From the NCBI RefSeq assembly GCF_000710615.1, contig NZ_JDTH01000002.1, positions 302,082 to 366,081 on the forward strand: a DNA stretch of 64,000 nucleotides. The letters run 5' to 3'. The DNA is from Haladaptatus cibarius D43 (GTDB lineage: Archaea; Halobacteriota; Halobacteria; Halobacteriales; Haladaptataceae). This document shows positions 16,546-25,766 of the stretch, one piece after another. Position 1 is the stretch's first letter. The number at the start of each line of letters is the position of its first letter. The notes beneath the pieces were generated by a model. It had not been told where the DNA came from. It ran no database searches and was given only the letters and a program-made list of their open reading frames with translations. The position numbers were made by a program, and so were the translations under genes.

Positions 16546-18669
16546 ATGAGCGACCCGACGCGGCACAACCGACTGGACGAAGAGGAGAGTCCGTATCTTC
16601 GCCAGCACGCCGACAATCCGGTACACTGGCAACCGTGGGACGAGGACGCCCTCGAAGCGGCGCGCGAACGCGACGTTCCAATTTTCCTCTCCATCGGCTA
16701 CTCTGCCTGCCACTGGTGTCACGTCATGGAAGAGGAGAGCTTCGAGGACGAAGACGTGGCGAAACTGCTGAACGAAAACTTCGTTCCGATAAAAGTTGAC
16801 CGCGAGGAGCGCCCCGACATCGACTCCATCTACATGAGCATCTGCCAGCAGGTCACGGGTGGCGGCGGGTGGCCCCTCTCGGCATGGCTGACGCCCGAGG
16901 GAAAGCCGTTCTACGTCGGCACCTACTTCCCGAAACACTCTAGACAGGGACGACCCGGCTTTACCGACCTACTCGAAAACATCAGCAACTCGTGGCAGAC
17001 CGATCGCAAGGAGATGGAAAATCGGGCCGAACAGTGGACGAGCGCCATCGAGGGAGAACTGGAATCGACGCCGGAAGCGGGTGACGCGCCGAACGCGGAA
17101 CTGCTCCGAAACGCGGCCTCGCAAATCGTCCGTAGTGCAGACCGCGATTTCGGTGGATTCGGGCAGCAAGGACCGAAATTCCCGCAACCCGCACGAATCG
17201 ACGTTCTCTTTCGGGCGTTCGACAGAACCGGCGCGAACCAGTTCGCAGACGTTGCCGTCGAAACGCTCGACGCGATGGCGAACGGCGGCTTGTACGACCA
17301 CCTCGGTGGCGGCTTCCACCGCTACGCAACTGACCGAAAATGGACGGTGCCGCACTTCGAGAAGATGCTGTACGACAACGCGGAACTGCCGCGTGCGTAT
17401 CTCGCTGGCTACCAACTCACCGGCAACGAACGCTACGCGAATCTCGTCCGCGAGACGTTCGCGTTTCTCGACCGGGAGATGCGCCATCCGGAGGGCGGCT
17501 TCTACAGCACCTTGGACGCCCGAAGCGAGAACGAAGAGGGTGAAAGCGAGGAAGGGACGTTCTACGTCTGGACGCCCGAGGAGATTCACGACGTGGTGAA
17601 AAGAGAAACCGCCGCAAACCTGTTCTGTGACCGCTACGGAGTTACGAAATCGGGGAATTTCGAGGGGGAGAACGTCCTCACACTGAACGGAAGCGTTCCG
17701 AATCTCGCGGCGGAGTACGACCTCCACGAAAGCGAAGTCCGGGAACTGTTGGACGACGCTCGAAGGCAGGTGTTCGAAGCGCGTGAGAAGCGCGAGCGCC
17801 CACTGCGAGACGAGAAGATTCTCGCCGGATGGAACGGTCTGCTGATTTCCACGCTCGCAGAAGGTGGTCTGGTGCTGGAGTCGGAATACACCAATCTCGC
17901 GGAATCGGCGCTCGATTTCGTCCGCGAAAACTTCTGGGACGAGGACGAACAGACCCTTTCGCGGCGGTTCAAAGACAGAGATGTCGCAATCGACGGCTAC
18001 CTCGAAGATTACGCCTTCCTCGCGCGCGGCGCGTTCGACCTGTTTCAGGGGACGGGCGACCCTGACCACCTCGGGTTCGCGCTTGACCTCTCGCGGGCAA
18101 TCGAACGTGAGTTCTGGGACGACGAGCACAGAACGCTGTACTTTACCCCCGAAAGCGGCGAGCGACTGGTCGCTCGTCCGCAGGAGTTGGCCGACCAATC
18201 CACGCCGTCAAGTCTCGGGGTTGCCACCGACATGCTACTCGTCCTCTCCGAGTTCGCACCCCACGACCGATTCGGCGACATCGCCGAATCGGTGCTCGAA
18301 ACCCACTCCAAAACCATCGAATCGAATCCGTTCCAGTACGCGACGCTCGCGCTCGCCGCAGACCGCCACGCAACGGGATCGCTGGAACTGACGGTTTCGG
18401 CGGACGAACTTCCCGGAAAATGGCGCGATAGGCTTGCAGAAACCTACCTTCCAACGCGGATTCTGGCACATCGGCCGCCGACTGAGGAGGGTCTGGCGGC
18501 GTGGTGCGAGAAATTGAATTTGGACGAGGTGCCGCCAATTTGGGCCAACCGAGAGGCGGACGCGGAGGGTAAACCCACCCTGTACGTCTGTCGGTCGTTC
18601 ACCTGCTCGCCACCGGTGACGGACATCGACGCCGGGTTGGAGTGGGCCGACGACCTCGCACCGGAATAG
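16546..18669 (+). CDS. DUF255 thioredoxin-domain protein (YyaL/SSP411 family)
   Basis: A 707-residue protein. Residues 5-165 form the DUF255 thioredoxin-like domain with the hallmark QPWDEDALEAARERDVPIFL and GYSACHWCHVMEEESF (a CxWC-type active site). The rest is an alpha/alpha-barrel glycosidase-like region (GGFHRYATDRKWTVPHFEKM; EKILAGWNGLLISTLAEGG). The family is widespread and called spermatogenesis-associated protein 20-like; its reaction is not established. It is convergent with a small thioredoxin gene, which may be functionally related. Confidence 0.9.
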   Translation: MSDPTRHNRLDEEESPYLRQHADNPVHWQPWDEDALEAARERDVPIFLSIGYSACHWCHVMEEESFEDEDVAKLLNENFVPIKVDREERPDIDSIYMSICQQVTGGGGWPLSAWLTPEGKPFYVGTYFPKHSRQGRPGFTDLLENISNSWQTDRKEMENRAEQWTSAIEGELESTPEAGDAPNAELLRNAASQIVRSADRDFGGFGQQGPKFPQPARIDVLFRAFDRTGANQFADVAVETLDAMANGGLYDHLGGGFHRYATDRKWTVPHFEKMLYDNAELPRAYLAGYQLTGNERYANLVRETFAFLDREMRHPEGGFYSTLDARSENEEGESEEGTFYVWTPEEIHDVVKRETAANLFCDRYGVTKSGNFEGENVLTLNGSVPNLAAEYDLHESEVRELLDDARRQVFEAREKRERPLRDEKILAGWNGLLISTLAEGGLVLESEYTNLAESALDFVRENFWDEDEQTLSRRFKDRDVAIDGYLEDYAFLARGAFDLFQGTGDPDHLGFALDLSRAIEREFWDDEHRTLYFTPESGERLVARPQELADQSTPSSLGVATDMLLVLSEFAPHDRFGDIAESVLETHSKTIESNPFQYATLALAADRHATGSLELTVSADELPGKWRDRLAETYLPTRILAHRPPTEEGLAAWCEKLNLDEVPPIWANREADAEGKPTLYVCRSFTCSPPVTDIDAGLEWADDLAPE

Positions 18670-18678
18670 GTCGGAAAA

Positions 18679-19050
18679 TCAGGCCGACACGTCGCTTTCG
18701 AGCAGTTTTTGCGCGACGAACTCCGCGGCAGGGAGCGACTCGCTCTCCTCGAATCGTGCAACTTCTTCGCCGTCGCGCTCCGCGACGATGGTCGGGATGA
18801 GCGTCACGTCGTACTCGTCGGTGAGTTCGCCGTTCTTGTCGCGGTCTACTTCGTATACTTTCATCTCGCCGTCGGGGACGCCCGCGGCGTCCAATGCGGC
18901 GAAGAAGTCCGGAAGCGCGCTCCGGCAGTCGCCACACCAGTCCGCGCCCCACACTCGGTAGGTGACTTCGCCGACGCCCGCTTCGATTGCGCTGACTGTT
19001 TCGCTGTGCGCGCTCGCGTCCCACGTCGGGGTTGGTTCGGTCGATTCCAT
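18679..19050 (-). CDS. Thioredoxin-family protein
   Basis: A 123-residue thioredoxin fold with the active site WGADWCGDCRSALPDF (CGDC instead of CGPC) and the cis-Pro loop DVTLIPTIVAER. CGDC sites occur in TlpA-like and bacillithiol-type thioredoxins and tune redox potential. I use the ATG at 19050 (MESTEPTPTW); an upstream ATG at 19098 would add 16 residues without family similarity. It is convergent with the DUF255 gene by 9 bases and divergent from cysteine synthase. Confidence 0.8.
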   Translation of the reverse strand: MESTEPTPTWDASAHSETVSAIEAGVGEVTYRVWGADWCGDCRSALPDFFAALDAAGVPDGEMKVYEVDRDKNGELTDEYDVTLIPTIVAERDGEEVARFEESESLPAAEFVAQKLLESDVSA

Positions 19051-19150
19051 AGTCGTGACTTGGGCCGGAACGTGATAAACAACCGTTTTTTCCGGCATCT
19101 CCTGCCGGTGTCCAGTAGGGGTTTAGGTGTGGAAACCGTACACGTCGGGT

Positions 19151-20158
19151 ATGAAATCGTCCATCCTCGACACCGTGGGGTCGCCGCTCGTCCACGTCCG
19201 TTCGCCCGAGGGTGCGACCGTCGCCGCGAAAATAGAGTCGTTCAATCCCGGTGGGTCGGCCAAAGACCGCCCGGCGCTGGCGATGGTCGAGGCCGCGGAA
19301 CGCGCGGGCGAACTGCGACCGGGCGACCGAATCGTCGAACCGACCAGCGGAAACACGGGTATCGGGTTGGCTGTCGTCTGTGCCGCCAGAGGCTACGATT
19401 TGACCATCGTCATGCCCGCGTCGAAGTCGCCGGAGCGCAGGCGACTTCTCAAAGCATATGGCGCGAATCTCGAACTCGTGGAGGGTAACATGGAATCCGC
19501 CCGCGCCCGCGCCGACGAACTGACCGAATCCGAACAGACGATTCAACTCGGTCAGTTCGAAAACCGGGCCAACGCGGAAGCACATTACCGAACGACCGCA
19601 GCGGAAATCATCGAACAGGTGGAAGGCCGGGAAATCGACGCCCTCGTCGCGAGCGTCGGCACGGGCGGGACGATTACCGGAACTGCAACGCGACTGCTGG
19701 AGGAGTACCCGGACATGGACGTTATCGCCGTCGAACCCGAGCGAAACGCGGTGCTTTCGACCGGCGAACCCGGCGAAGACGAGTATCAAGGAATGGGGCC
19801 GGGATTTATCAGCGACCTGCTCGACACTGACCTCCTCGATTCGGTCGAAACCGTCTCGCTAGAAGATGCAGAAGAAGAGTGCCGAAGGCTTGCTCAGGAC
19901 GAAGGAGTCCTCGTCGGGCAGTCGAGCGGTGCGGCGAGTATCGCGGCCTACCGCGTTGCGGAGCGACTGGCGCAACCAGAACTCAACTGCCCGGAGATGC
20001 CCGAGGAGTGGAGCGAGATGATGGCAGATGCAGAGGGGAACCAGTCGGCGGTGACATCCGACGGCGGGGTCGAACAGGGCTACGACGACTGCCCGCTCGT
20101 TGTCACCGTTTTCCCCGATAGCGGGGAACGGTACCTCTCGACTGGGATGTTCGACTAA
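19151..20158 (+). CDS. cysK: Cysteine synthase / PLP-dependent beta-replacing enzyme
   Basis: A 335-residue fold-type II PLP enzyme. The PLP Lys is in FNPGGSAKDRPAL; the substrate loop is SGNTGIGLAVV, and GTGGTITG binds the phosphate of PLP. These are hallmarks of O-acetylserine sulfhydrylase and close relatives (cystathionine beta-synthase catalytic domain). The neighbouring thioredoxin gene fits sulfur metabolism. The ATG at 19151 gives the normal start (MKSSILDTVGSPLVHV). Confidence 0.85.
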   Translation: MKSSILDTVGSPLVHVRSPEGATVAAKIESFNPGGSAKDRPALAMVEAAERAGELRPGDRIVEPTSGNTGIGLAVVCAARGYDLTIVMPASKSPERRRLLKAYGANLELVEGNMESARARADELTESEQTIQLGQFENRANAEAHYRTTAAEIIEQVEGREIDALVASVGTGGTITGTATRLLEEYPDMDVIAVEPERNAVLSTGEPGEDEYQGMGPGFISDLLDTDLLDSVETVSLEDAEEECRRLAQDEGVLVGQSSGAASIAAYRVAERLAQPELNCPEMPEEWSEMMADAEGNQSAVTSDGGVEQGYDDCPLVVTVFPDSGERYLSTGMFD

Positions 20159-20177
20159 AAAACGACTGCACAATTTT

Positions 20178-20512
20178 TCAGGAGGGCATGTTCCTGCGGA
20201 TTTCGTCGAGTTTCCGCAACGCTTCGTCGGTTTGTGCTGTTTCGTATTTCTCTTGTAGTTCGTGCTCTGCTTTTTTGTACCCGGTCGCACGCTCGGTGAA
20301 TATCTCCTTGTCGTTCGGTTCGCCGAGGATTCGTTCCGTCAGACCCTTGAACGCCTGTAGCGCGGTATCGACGAACAGACCGACGAGGAAGCGATTCCGG
20401 CCACTGTACCGATTTCTTCGGTGGCGTCAGCGTTGTAGAAGGCGAACGAAACCAGATACCCCCCGCCGGAGAGAAATTTTCGACGAAAGAAAAAGAATGG
20501 TCCCAATTTCAC
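20178..20512 (-). pseudogene. Small membrane-associated protein gene broken by a -1 frameshift
   Basis: Reading from GTG at 20512, the frame gives VKLGPFFFFRRKFLSGGGYL, then VSFAFYNADATEEIGTVAGI. At about 20389 the sensible frame shifts by -1 and continues FLVGLFVDTALQAFKGLTER, a charged region, and KLDEIRRNMPS to the stop at 20178. The 335 bases are one short of 112 codons; adding one A to plus-strand GAGGAAGCG (20385-20393) restores one protein of about 111 residues with a hydrophobic helix and a charged tail. The same type of break occurs at 9004. Function unknown. Confidence 0.55.
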
Positions 20513-20767
20513 GTCGAAATACGTTCCATGTCGTTCGTTTCAGGGGCGACAGGGGAGATCGGTGTTGGCCTTCGCACCCGTCGCCATCATTGCAGGTCTA
20601 TTCGCCGTTTTCCTCCGGGCAGTAGACGCGGAACCAGCAAATTTTCTTTTTCTTCTTCCGCTCGCAGTCCGCGTTACTCGAGATAGTGGCGCAGAACTGG
20701 CCGTCAACCGATTCCGCCAGAACCGGCTCCTGTTCCTTGCAATAATGCTAACAAACAACGTGCTTTA
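20513..20767. other. Intergenic stretch with a Cys-rich open frame lacking a start
   Basis: On the minus strand an open stretch from 20747 to a TAG at 20600-20598 reads about 49 residues with five cysteines, including QFCATISSNADCERKKKKKI followed by CWFRVYCPEENGE. It has no ATG, GTG or TTG at a sensible place. It may be a decayed small metal-binding protein or chance. Nothing else is supported here. Confidence 0.25.
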
Positions 20768-21232
20768 CTACGACCGAAACTCCTCGTCTGTCACTCGCAC
20801 CACCAGCGTCTCGTCCACATCGCGTAGGTCGTATTCCGGAACTCCGTCTACTGTTCGGGCGACGTACATTGGTTCTACGAGTTCCTTGCCGAACTCGTCT
20901 TTTTCAACTCCGTACATCTTCAGCAGTGGGTCGGTTTCGGCCGGATTACGGTCGCCGTCCCGAACTTGTGCCGCGAGATTTCGGGAGAGCCATTCGTCGT
21001 CGCTGATACTCGGTTCGAGAACCAACGCCTCGTCCACGAAGCGAACAAGATACCAGTTCAGGTCGTTCAACAGCGAGGTGGCGGAGCCGACGCTGATGGT
21101 TTCCAGTTCGAGGCAGTTTTGATACGGTTCGCGGAGTTGGTAAGTGGCGAGGGCATCGCGCGCCGTCTCCCGGGAGAACAGTTCGGCGCGCAGATCGACT
21201 TCCTCCGAACCGACGAGCAGGACGCGGGTCAC
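20768..21232 (-). CDS. Conserved haloarchaeal protein (DUF5804-like, 154 aa)
   Basis: A soluble acidic protein starting MTRVLLVGSEEVDLRAELFS. The middle has LETISVGSATSLLNDLNWYL and the end DVDETLVVRVTDEEFRS. It looks like the halobacterial DUF5804 family, of unknown function; this naming is from memory. No active-site pattern is visible. It is divergent from the dual-specificity phosphatase gene. Confidence 0.6.
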   Translation of the reverse strand: MTRVLLVGSEEVDLRAELFSRETARDALATYQLREPYQNCLELETISVGSATSLLNDLNWYLVRFVDEALVLEPSISDDEWLSRNLAAQVRDGDRNPAETDPLLKMYGVEKDEFGKELVEPMYVARTVDGVPEYDLRDVDETLVVRVTDEEFRS

Positions 21233-21355
21233 TGTTTTTGGGTTAGCATGGCGGGCTAAAGCGATTTCGTCTTCGAGATGCGTGGGCGGTGGATCAGCTG
21301 TGATGCCACGCTATAATTCAGTGGTTTTATCACTTGTTGGCGGTAGTCTATCACG

Positions 21356-21862
21356 ATGAATGCAGATGGGCTAGCAGAGAGCAGTAAGGTGAATGATTCG
21401 GGGATTTTCGTTCGACCGTTCGGTTACGTCGAACCGGAACCAGTCATTCGGCGTATCGGTGAGCGAAATCTATATCTCGGAAACAAGTTTGCAGCACATT
21501 CCAAGTATCACAATCAGCGGTTTGAGTACGTCGTGTCGGCTACTAGTGGGAAATACCCACTAACCACACATCACCATCCACTCATTGATGGTTCCGGCAA
21601 CGAGTGGTCAGCCTTCGAATCGGCTGTCGATACGGTTCGAACGCTTTATCGGAAAAATGGTTCCCTGCTCGTTCACTGCAAGGCGGGAATTTCGCGGAGT
21701 AGCACACTCATCGCGACCGCGCTCGCTATCGAAGAGAATCGAGCACTCCATGATGCGCTTGCCACCGTTCAACATGCACGACCGCACGCAATTCCGAACC
21801 CGCCACTTCACAAATTAGCGGTGGTATACCTCGCCGCTAGATCTGATTATGTCGTTGGTTAG
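21356..21862 (+). CDS. Dual-specificity (tyrosine/serine) protein phosphatase
   Basis: A 168-residue DSP-family enzyme. The P-loop LLVHCKAGISRSSTLIATA is a full HCx5R(S/T) signature, with the catalytic Cys in HCKAGISRS. The expected general acid region is near HHHPLIDGSGNEW. It would remove phosphate from phosphotyrosine, phosphoserine or phosphothreonine. Its codons are somewhat AT-richer than neighbours. CTATAATTC near 21312 may be its TATA box. Confidence 0.85.
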   Translation: MNADGLAESSKVNDSGIFVRPFGYVEPEPVIRRIGERNLYLGNKFAAHSKYHNQRFEYVVSATSGKYPLTTHHHPLIDGSGNEWSAFESAVDTVRTLYRKNGSLLVHCKAGISRSSTLIATALAIEENRALHDALATVQHARPHAIPNPPLHKLAVVYLAARSDYVVG

Positions 21863-22193
21863 TATTGACAGAACCCCTCGAAGTCATTGATGAGTTAACT
21901 AAGCACAGATAGAAATGTCGGTAGCAACTTCCGACTCCAATCAAACCGCCTCCACACCGCACAGACCACATCCTCCCCAACCGACTGCGTTTCTCGCTCG
22001 CTCCTTCGTCGCTCTCTGCGATACTCATCCCTCGCGCGACTTCAGCACAAACCTCCGGGCGACGTGCCCTCCGGTTCGTGCCAGCGCGCGCCATATGGAC
22101 TAGTCGAGTATCGCGTGAATTTTCGCAAATCCTCTGTCGCGTTCATCCCGGAATAATCTGACTCACTGCCGAACCCGCGAGGATTTTGAGTTG
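21863..22193. other. 331-bp non-coding region with one dispersed repeat
   Basis: Mostly occupied by the repeat copy at 21925-22093. The remaining DNA up to the CBS gene stop shows no supported gene. Confidence 0.6.
21925..22093 (+). repeat. Dispersed hairpin repeat, single forward copy (copy C)
   Basis: It contains GACTCCAATCAAACCGCC, the box CCTCCCCAACCGACTGCG, CATCCCTCGCGCGACTTC, a hairpin region (AACCTCCGGGCGACGTGCCC then TCCGGTT) and the end CCAGCGCGCGCCATATGG. It is the most consensus-like single copy in the window. Confidence 0.75.
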
Positions 22194-22568
22194 TTAGGAG
22201 AGGAGGGCGGTAACGTCAGTCGAAGAAACCATCCCGACGTAATCGCCGTCAACGACGGGAAGATGTTTGATACCGAAGGTAGTCATCATCGCTGCGACTT
22301 CCTCCATGTAGAGGTCGGGAGTAACGGTCTCGACGTCCGTCGTCATCACGTCCGAAACCTGTAACTCGGTGGGGTCTAAACCGTTGGCAGCGGCTTCGAG
22401 TACATCGGAACTGCTGATTATTGCCCGCGGAGAGGTTGTCACGACCAACGCACTAATCTCGTTTTCACGCATCACTTCGGCGGCCTCCGTGACCGTTGCC
22501 TCCGGCGAAATCGTCTTCAACGGTGTCGACATCATCTCTTTGACTCGGGTTCGGTCGTCGGTACTCAT
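22194..22568 (-). CDS. CBS-domain pair protein
   Basis: A 124-residue protein made of two CBS motifs and nothing else. The first is VKEMMSTPLKTISPEATVTE to ALVVTT, the second VSDVMTTDVETVTPDLYMEE to HLPVVDGDYVGMVSSTDV. Stand-alone CBS pairs bind adenosine nucleotides and regulate partners. It is co-oriented with thiI but 85 bases downstream of that gene's end, and has no visible partner domain. Confidence 0.85.
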   Translation of the reverse strand: MSTDDRTRVKEMMSTPLKTISPEATVTEAAEVMRENEISALVVTTSPRAIISSSDVLEAAANGLDPTELQVSDVMTTDVETVTPDLYMEEVAAMMTTFGIKHLPVVDGDYVGMVSSTDVTALLS

Positions 22569-22652
22569 ACGACTACGAACGATACCAAGGACTATTGTTG
22601 TTTTCCTATAGTGGCGAGTCCTCGTTATTCGGATTCATCGAACAGTAGACTC

Positions 22653-23822
22653 TCAAAACTCGACGATTTCGACGTTCCTGGCCGCCTCTTTGGCCAACTC
22701 AAAAATATCGTCAGGGTCGGCGTTTTGAGCGATTTCGAGGGTCGCATTGGTTTCGGGATAATCCGGCGCGATGCGGTTACAACCCGCCGGAATCGTGGAA
22801 TCGGTGTACGTGTCGATTTTCCGGGCACGGGCGACGATGTCGCTTTTGTCCATCGTGAGCAGGGGCCGGTGAATCGGCATGGTCGTCGCGGCGCTCACCA
22901 CGCCGAGATTGCGCGCAGTCTGGCTTGACTTCTGCCCGATGGCTTCCCCCGTGACGATGCCGTGGGCGGATTCCTCGTGGGCAATGTGTTCCGCGACACG
23001 GTACATGAACCGCCGGAACGACAGCATTCGGGCCGGGCCGACTTCGTCCGCGAGGCGATTCATCGCCTCGCCCGCGGGGACTTTTCGAACTCGCATGTCG
23101 TGATTCGGGGCGTACCGTTTGAGCTTTCGAACCGTCTCGATTGCGCGGGCTTCGTGGTCTGCGCCACCGTAATCGCCGAGTTCGAGATAGACAGGAATCA
23201 CGGGACTGCCGCGTTTCATCACTTCCCACGTCGAGACGGGCGAGTCGATGCCGCCGCTGACCAGCGAGACGAGTTTCGTCTGGGTTCCGAGCGGCAGTCC
23301 GCCCGGCCCGTCGCGTTTCTCGATGAAGACGAACGCCTCCGTCTCGCGGACTTCGACGGAGAACGTGATGTCCGGATTGTCCAAATCGACTTCCGGATTT
23401 TCGACCGCCTCCCAGACGGCAGTGCCGCCCTCACGTTCGAGTTCCGAACTGGTGAACGGATGGTCTTTCGAGGCGCGCCGGGCACGCACGGCGAACGTTC
23501 CTTCGTCGTAATGCTCTCGTGCGGCGTCGGCCAGCGTCTCTTCAATGAGTTCTTTTTCGGGCGAGACGACGACTGTCGGACTGGCGGACTGAACGCCGAA
23601 GGTGTCCGCGGCGGCAGTCGTCGCGTCCTCGACCGATTGCTCGTCCGTGTGAACGAGGAGGCGCGACCAGCGGCGTTCGACTTCCGCATCGATGTTCCTG
23701 TCTTCGAGAATCGCGGCCATGTTGTCGCGGAGCCGTCGCTCCATCTCGGTCTGCACTTTCCTGCTTTTCACGCCCACGTCCCCGTGCCGAACGAGGACGG
23801 TGTCGGCTCCCGACGGGTGCAT
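22653..23822 (-). CDS. thiI: tRNA 4-thiouridine synthetase
   Basis: A 389-residue protein with an N-terminal ferredoxin-like plus THUMP domain (residues 1-165) and a PP-loop ATPase domain with KLVSLVSGGIDSPVSTW at about residues 180-196. It adenylates U8 of tRNA for sulfur insertion and may also supply thiazole sulfur. There is no rhodanese domain, as usual for archaeal ThiI, so sulfur must come from another donor. GEAIGQKSSQTARNL is a conserved C-terminal block. Confidence 0.9.
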   Translation of the reverse strand: MHPSGADTVLVRHGDVGVKSRKVQTEMERRLRDNMAAILEDRNIDAEVERRWSRLLVHTDEQSVEDATTAAADTFGVQSASPTVVVSPEKELIEETLADAAREHYDEGTFAVRARRASKDHPFTSSELEREGGTAVWEAVENPEVDLDNPDITFSVEVRETEAFVFIEKRDGPGGLPLGTQTKLVSLVSGGIDSPVSTWEVMKRGSPVIPVYLELGDYGGADHEARAIETVRKLKRYAPNHDMRVRKVPAGEAMNRLADEVGPARMLSFRRFMYRVAEHIAHEESAHGIVTGEAIGQKSSQTARNLGVVSAATTMPIHRPLLTMDKSDIVARARKIDTYTDSTIPAGCNRIAPDYPETNATLEIAQNADPDDIFELAKEAARNVEIVEF

Positions 23823-23872
23823 AGACGGGCATAGCAGAGGCCATAATAAACGAGTGTCGAAGACGGGTAACG

Positions 23873-23910
23873 GTTCGAAGGAAGGTACCGGTTCGAAGGA
23901 GAGTTACGAT
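23873..23910 (+). repeat. Short direct repeat between thiI and the SAM synthetase gene
   Basis: GGTTCGAAGGAAGGTACC is followed directly by GGTTCGAAGGAGAGTTAC, a 18-base unit present twice with three differences. It lies upstream of thiI on the leftward strand, within its likely promoter region. Confidence 0.5.
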
Positions 23911-23921
23911 TTCGATGCCGG

Positions 23922-25121
23922 TTAGAACGTTCGAACGTCGCCGTTGACGGCGCGTTCCGTGATGGTCGTCACGTTCGCCAATTCCTCGTCCACGATTGCG
24001 ACGATGTCGTCTTCGATGTCGGCGAGGGTGACGCCGTCTTCCGTGACGACCTGCGCGTCCGCGACGTGCGGTTCGTCGATTGGGCGGCCGATTTGGGACA
24101 GCAGGCGAACCCGCATGTCGCGGATACCATCGACTTCGGAAACGACGGTTTCGGCGATGCTGGTGCTTAGCAGGTTGTAAATCTTTCCGATGTGGTTGAC
24201 CGGGTTCTTCCCGCTCGTCGCTTCCATGCTCATGGAACGATTTGGCGTGATGAGGCCGTTTGCGCGGTTGCCGCGGCCGACAGACCCGTCGTCACCCATC
24301 TCGGCGCTCGTGCCAGTCGTGGTGAGGTAGATGCTGTCCTCCGCGTCGGCGGTGTTGACGTGGATGTTCACCTCGCGGTCGGTGTACTCCTCGGCGACGC
24401 CGTGAACGTAGTCCCGAACGTTTTCGACCATCTCGTCGTACCCGTCGCGGTTGTCGATGTAGGAATCCACCATCGCGGCGGCGACGGTCACGTCAATCGT
24501 GTCGCGCTCGCGCTTACCCATGATTTTCACGTCCGGGCCGAGCGCGGGGTACTCCGCGACGAACTCGTTGTTGAGTCGGTCTTCCGCGTTCAGGACGATT
24601 TGCTCGGTTTCGCTAAGCGGGGCGTGGCCGACGCCGAAACTCGTATCGTTGGCCATCGGAACCGTCGCGCCGTCCTCCGAGAAGACGCTCTGGAGGTCGC
24701 CACTGCCTTCGCCGAGTTTCACGTCGAGGATGACGTCCGTGCCGACGTCGAGTTCCGGAATGTTCTCGTTCAGATAGTTGCGGGCCGCTTCCAGTGCGAT
24801 TGTGTCGGTTGGGATTTTGGTTCCCTCGTACTCTTTGGTCGCACGACCGGTGAGGAGGATGTAGATGGGTTCGACCATTTCGCCGCCGCCGAACTGCGGG
24901 TTCGAACTGCCCGCGACGAGTTGCGTTTCGTCCGTGTTGTAGTGGAGTACCTTCCCGACGCGGTCGAGATACGCCTGCGAGAGTGCGCTAGAAACTGCCT
25001 CCGCGATACCGTCACAGATAGAGTCGGGGTGGCCGATTCCCTTTCGCTCGACGATTTCGATGTCCTGGTCTTCGACTGCCCGACGGTCAATCGGCTCCAC
25101 CTGAATGTTCCGCTCTGTCAT
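23922..25121 (-). CDS. mat: S-adenosylmethionine synthetase, archaeal type
   Basis: A 399-residue archaeal methionine adenosyltransferase, which makes SAM from methionine and ATP. Typical blocks are [59 protein letters not shown] and the end region [16 protein letters not shown]. Length and order fit the archaeal family, which is unrelated in detail to bacterial MetK. It stands alone upstream of thiI. Confidence 0.95.
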   Translation of the reverse strand: MTERNIQVEPIDRRAVEDQDIEIVERKGIGHPDSICDGIAEAVSSALSQAYLDRVGKVLHYNTDETQLVAGSSNPQFGGGEMVEPIYILLTGRATKEYEGTKIPTDTIALEAARNYLNENIPELDVGTDVILDVKLGEGSGDLQSVFSEDGATVPMANDTSFGVGHAPLSETEQIVLNAEDRLNNEFVAEYPALGPDVKIMGKRERDTIDVTVAAAMVDSYIDNRDGYDEMVENVRDYVHGVAEEYTDREVNIHVNTADAEDSIYLTTTGTSAEMGDDGSVGRGNRANGLITPNRSMSMEATSGKNPVNHIGKIYNLLSTSIAETVVSEVDGIRDMRVRLLSQIGRPIDEPHVADAQVVTEDGVTLADIEDDIVAIVDEELANVTTITERAVNGDVRTF

Positions 25122-25180
25122 TATCTCAGGTTCTCAGTCACGGATTCTATAACTTGCGGAAACGGTTTGCCGTGCCAGTA

Positions 25181-25726
25181 TTACTCTCCCGTATCAGCAA
25201 GCAACAAACCGAGGTACGACGTTCGGACTTGGTCGTTCGGGTCGAGATTCAAATCAGTGAGGACATCGTACGCCCCCTCCCGCACAGATTCGACATCCGT
25301 TTCCGCCGCCTTGGCTTCGACTTCCACGAACTCGCCCAGACCCGTCACTGAATCGAGCGTGACGACGTAGCCGTCCAGTTCGAATCGCTCGCGCTCTTTG
25401 TGGACGGTTTCGGTTGCGTCGAACCCCAGCGCGGAAAGCAGTGCATCCACAGTGTCGCCGTCGCCGACGACGGTTTCGTGTTCCTTGCGCGTTTTCGACT
25501 CCTCTTCGACCAGTGGGCCTTTGTAGGTCACGACCTCCACGGGTTCTTCGTCTCCCGATTCCCGACGAACCCTGAGGGCTTCGTCGGTTTCCGCGAAATC
25601 CCGGTGAGGCGCATTGTAGTAGAAATCCTCCTGCGTGACTTTGCCGAGCAGATTCGCACCGAGTTCGTTCAGTCGATTGCGAACCGCCTCGTGGTCGGCG
25701 CGAACCTTCACTTCGACCTCGTACAT
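25181..25726 (-). CDS. CYTH-domain protein (class IV adenylate cyclase-like / thiamine triphosphatase-like)
   Basis: A 181-residue CYTH protein starting at the ATG at 25726 with the signature MYEVEVKVRADHEAV (ExExK motif). Further paired charges are in ALRVRRESGDEEPVEVVTYK and FVEVEAK. CYTH enzymes act on triphosphates (adenylate cyclase, tripolyphosphatase, thiamine triphosphatase). In haloarchaea the product annotation varies and activity is not decidable here. Confidence 0.8.
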   Translation of the reverse strand: MYEVEVKVRADHEAVRNRLNELGANLLGKVTQEDFYYNAPHRDFAETDEALRVRRESGDEEPVEVVTYKGPLVEEESKTRKEHETVVGDGDTVDALLSALGFDATETVHKERERFELDGYVVTLDSVTGLGEFVEVEAKAAETDVESVREGAYDVLTDLNLDPNDQVRTSYLGLLLADTGE

Positions 25727-25766
25727 GTGCGAGGGGATGGCCGGGAAAGGCAAAAGGTGTGTGGAA

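Noticed and set aside
23873-23910. tRNA T-loop-like GGTTCGAA motifs
   Set aside because: The two GGTTCGAA motifs are an 18-bp direct repeat; no acceptor stem, D-arm or anticodon arm can be folded around them. No tRNA or rRNA gene was found in the window.
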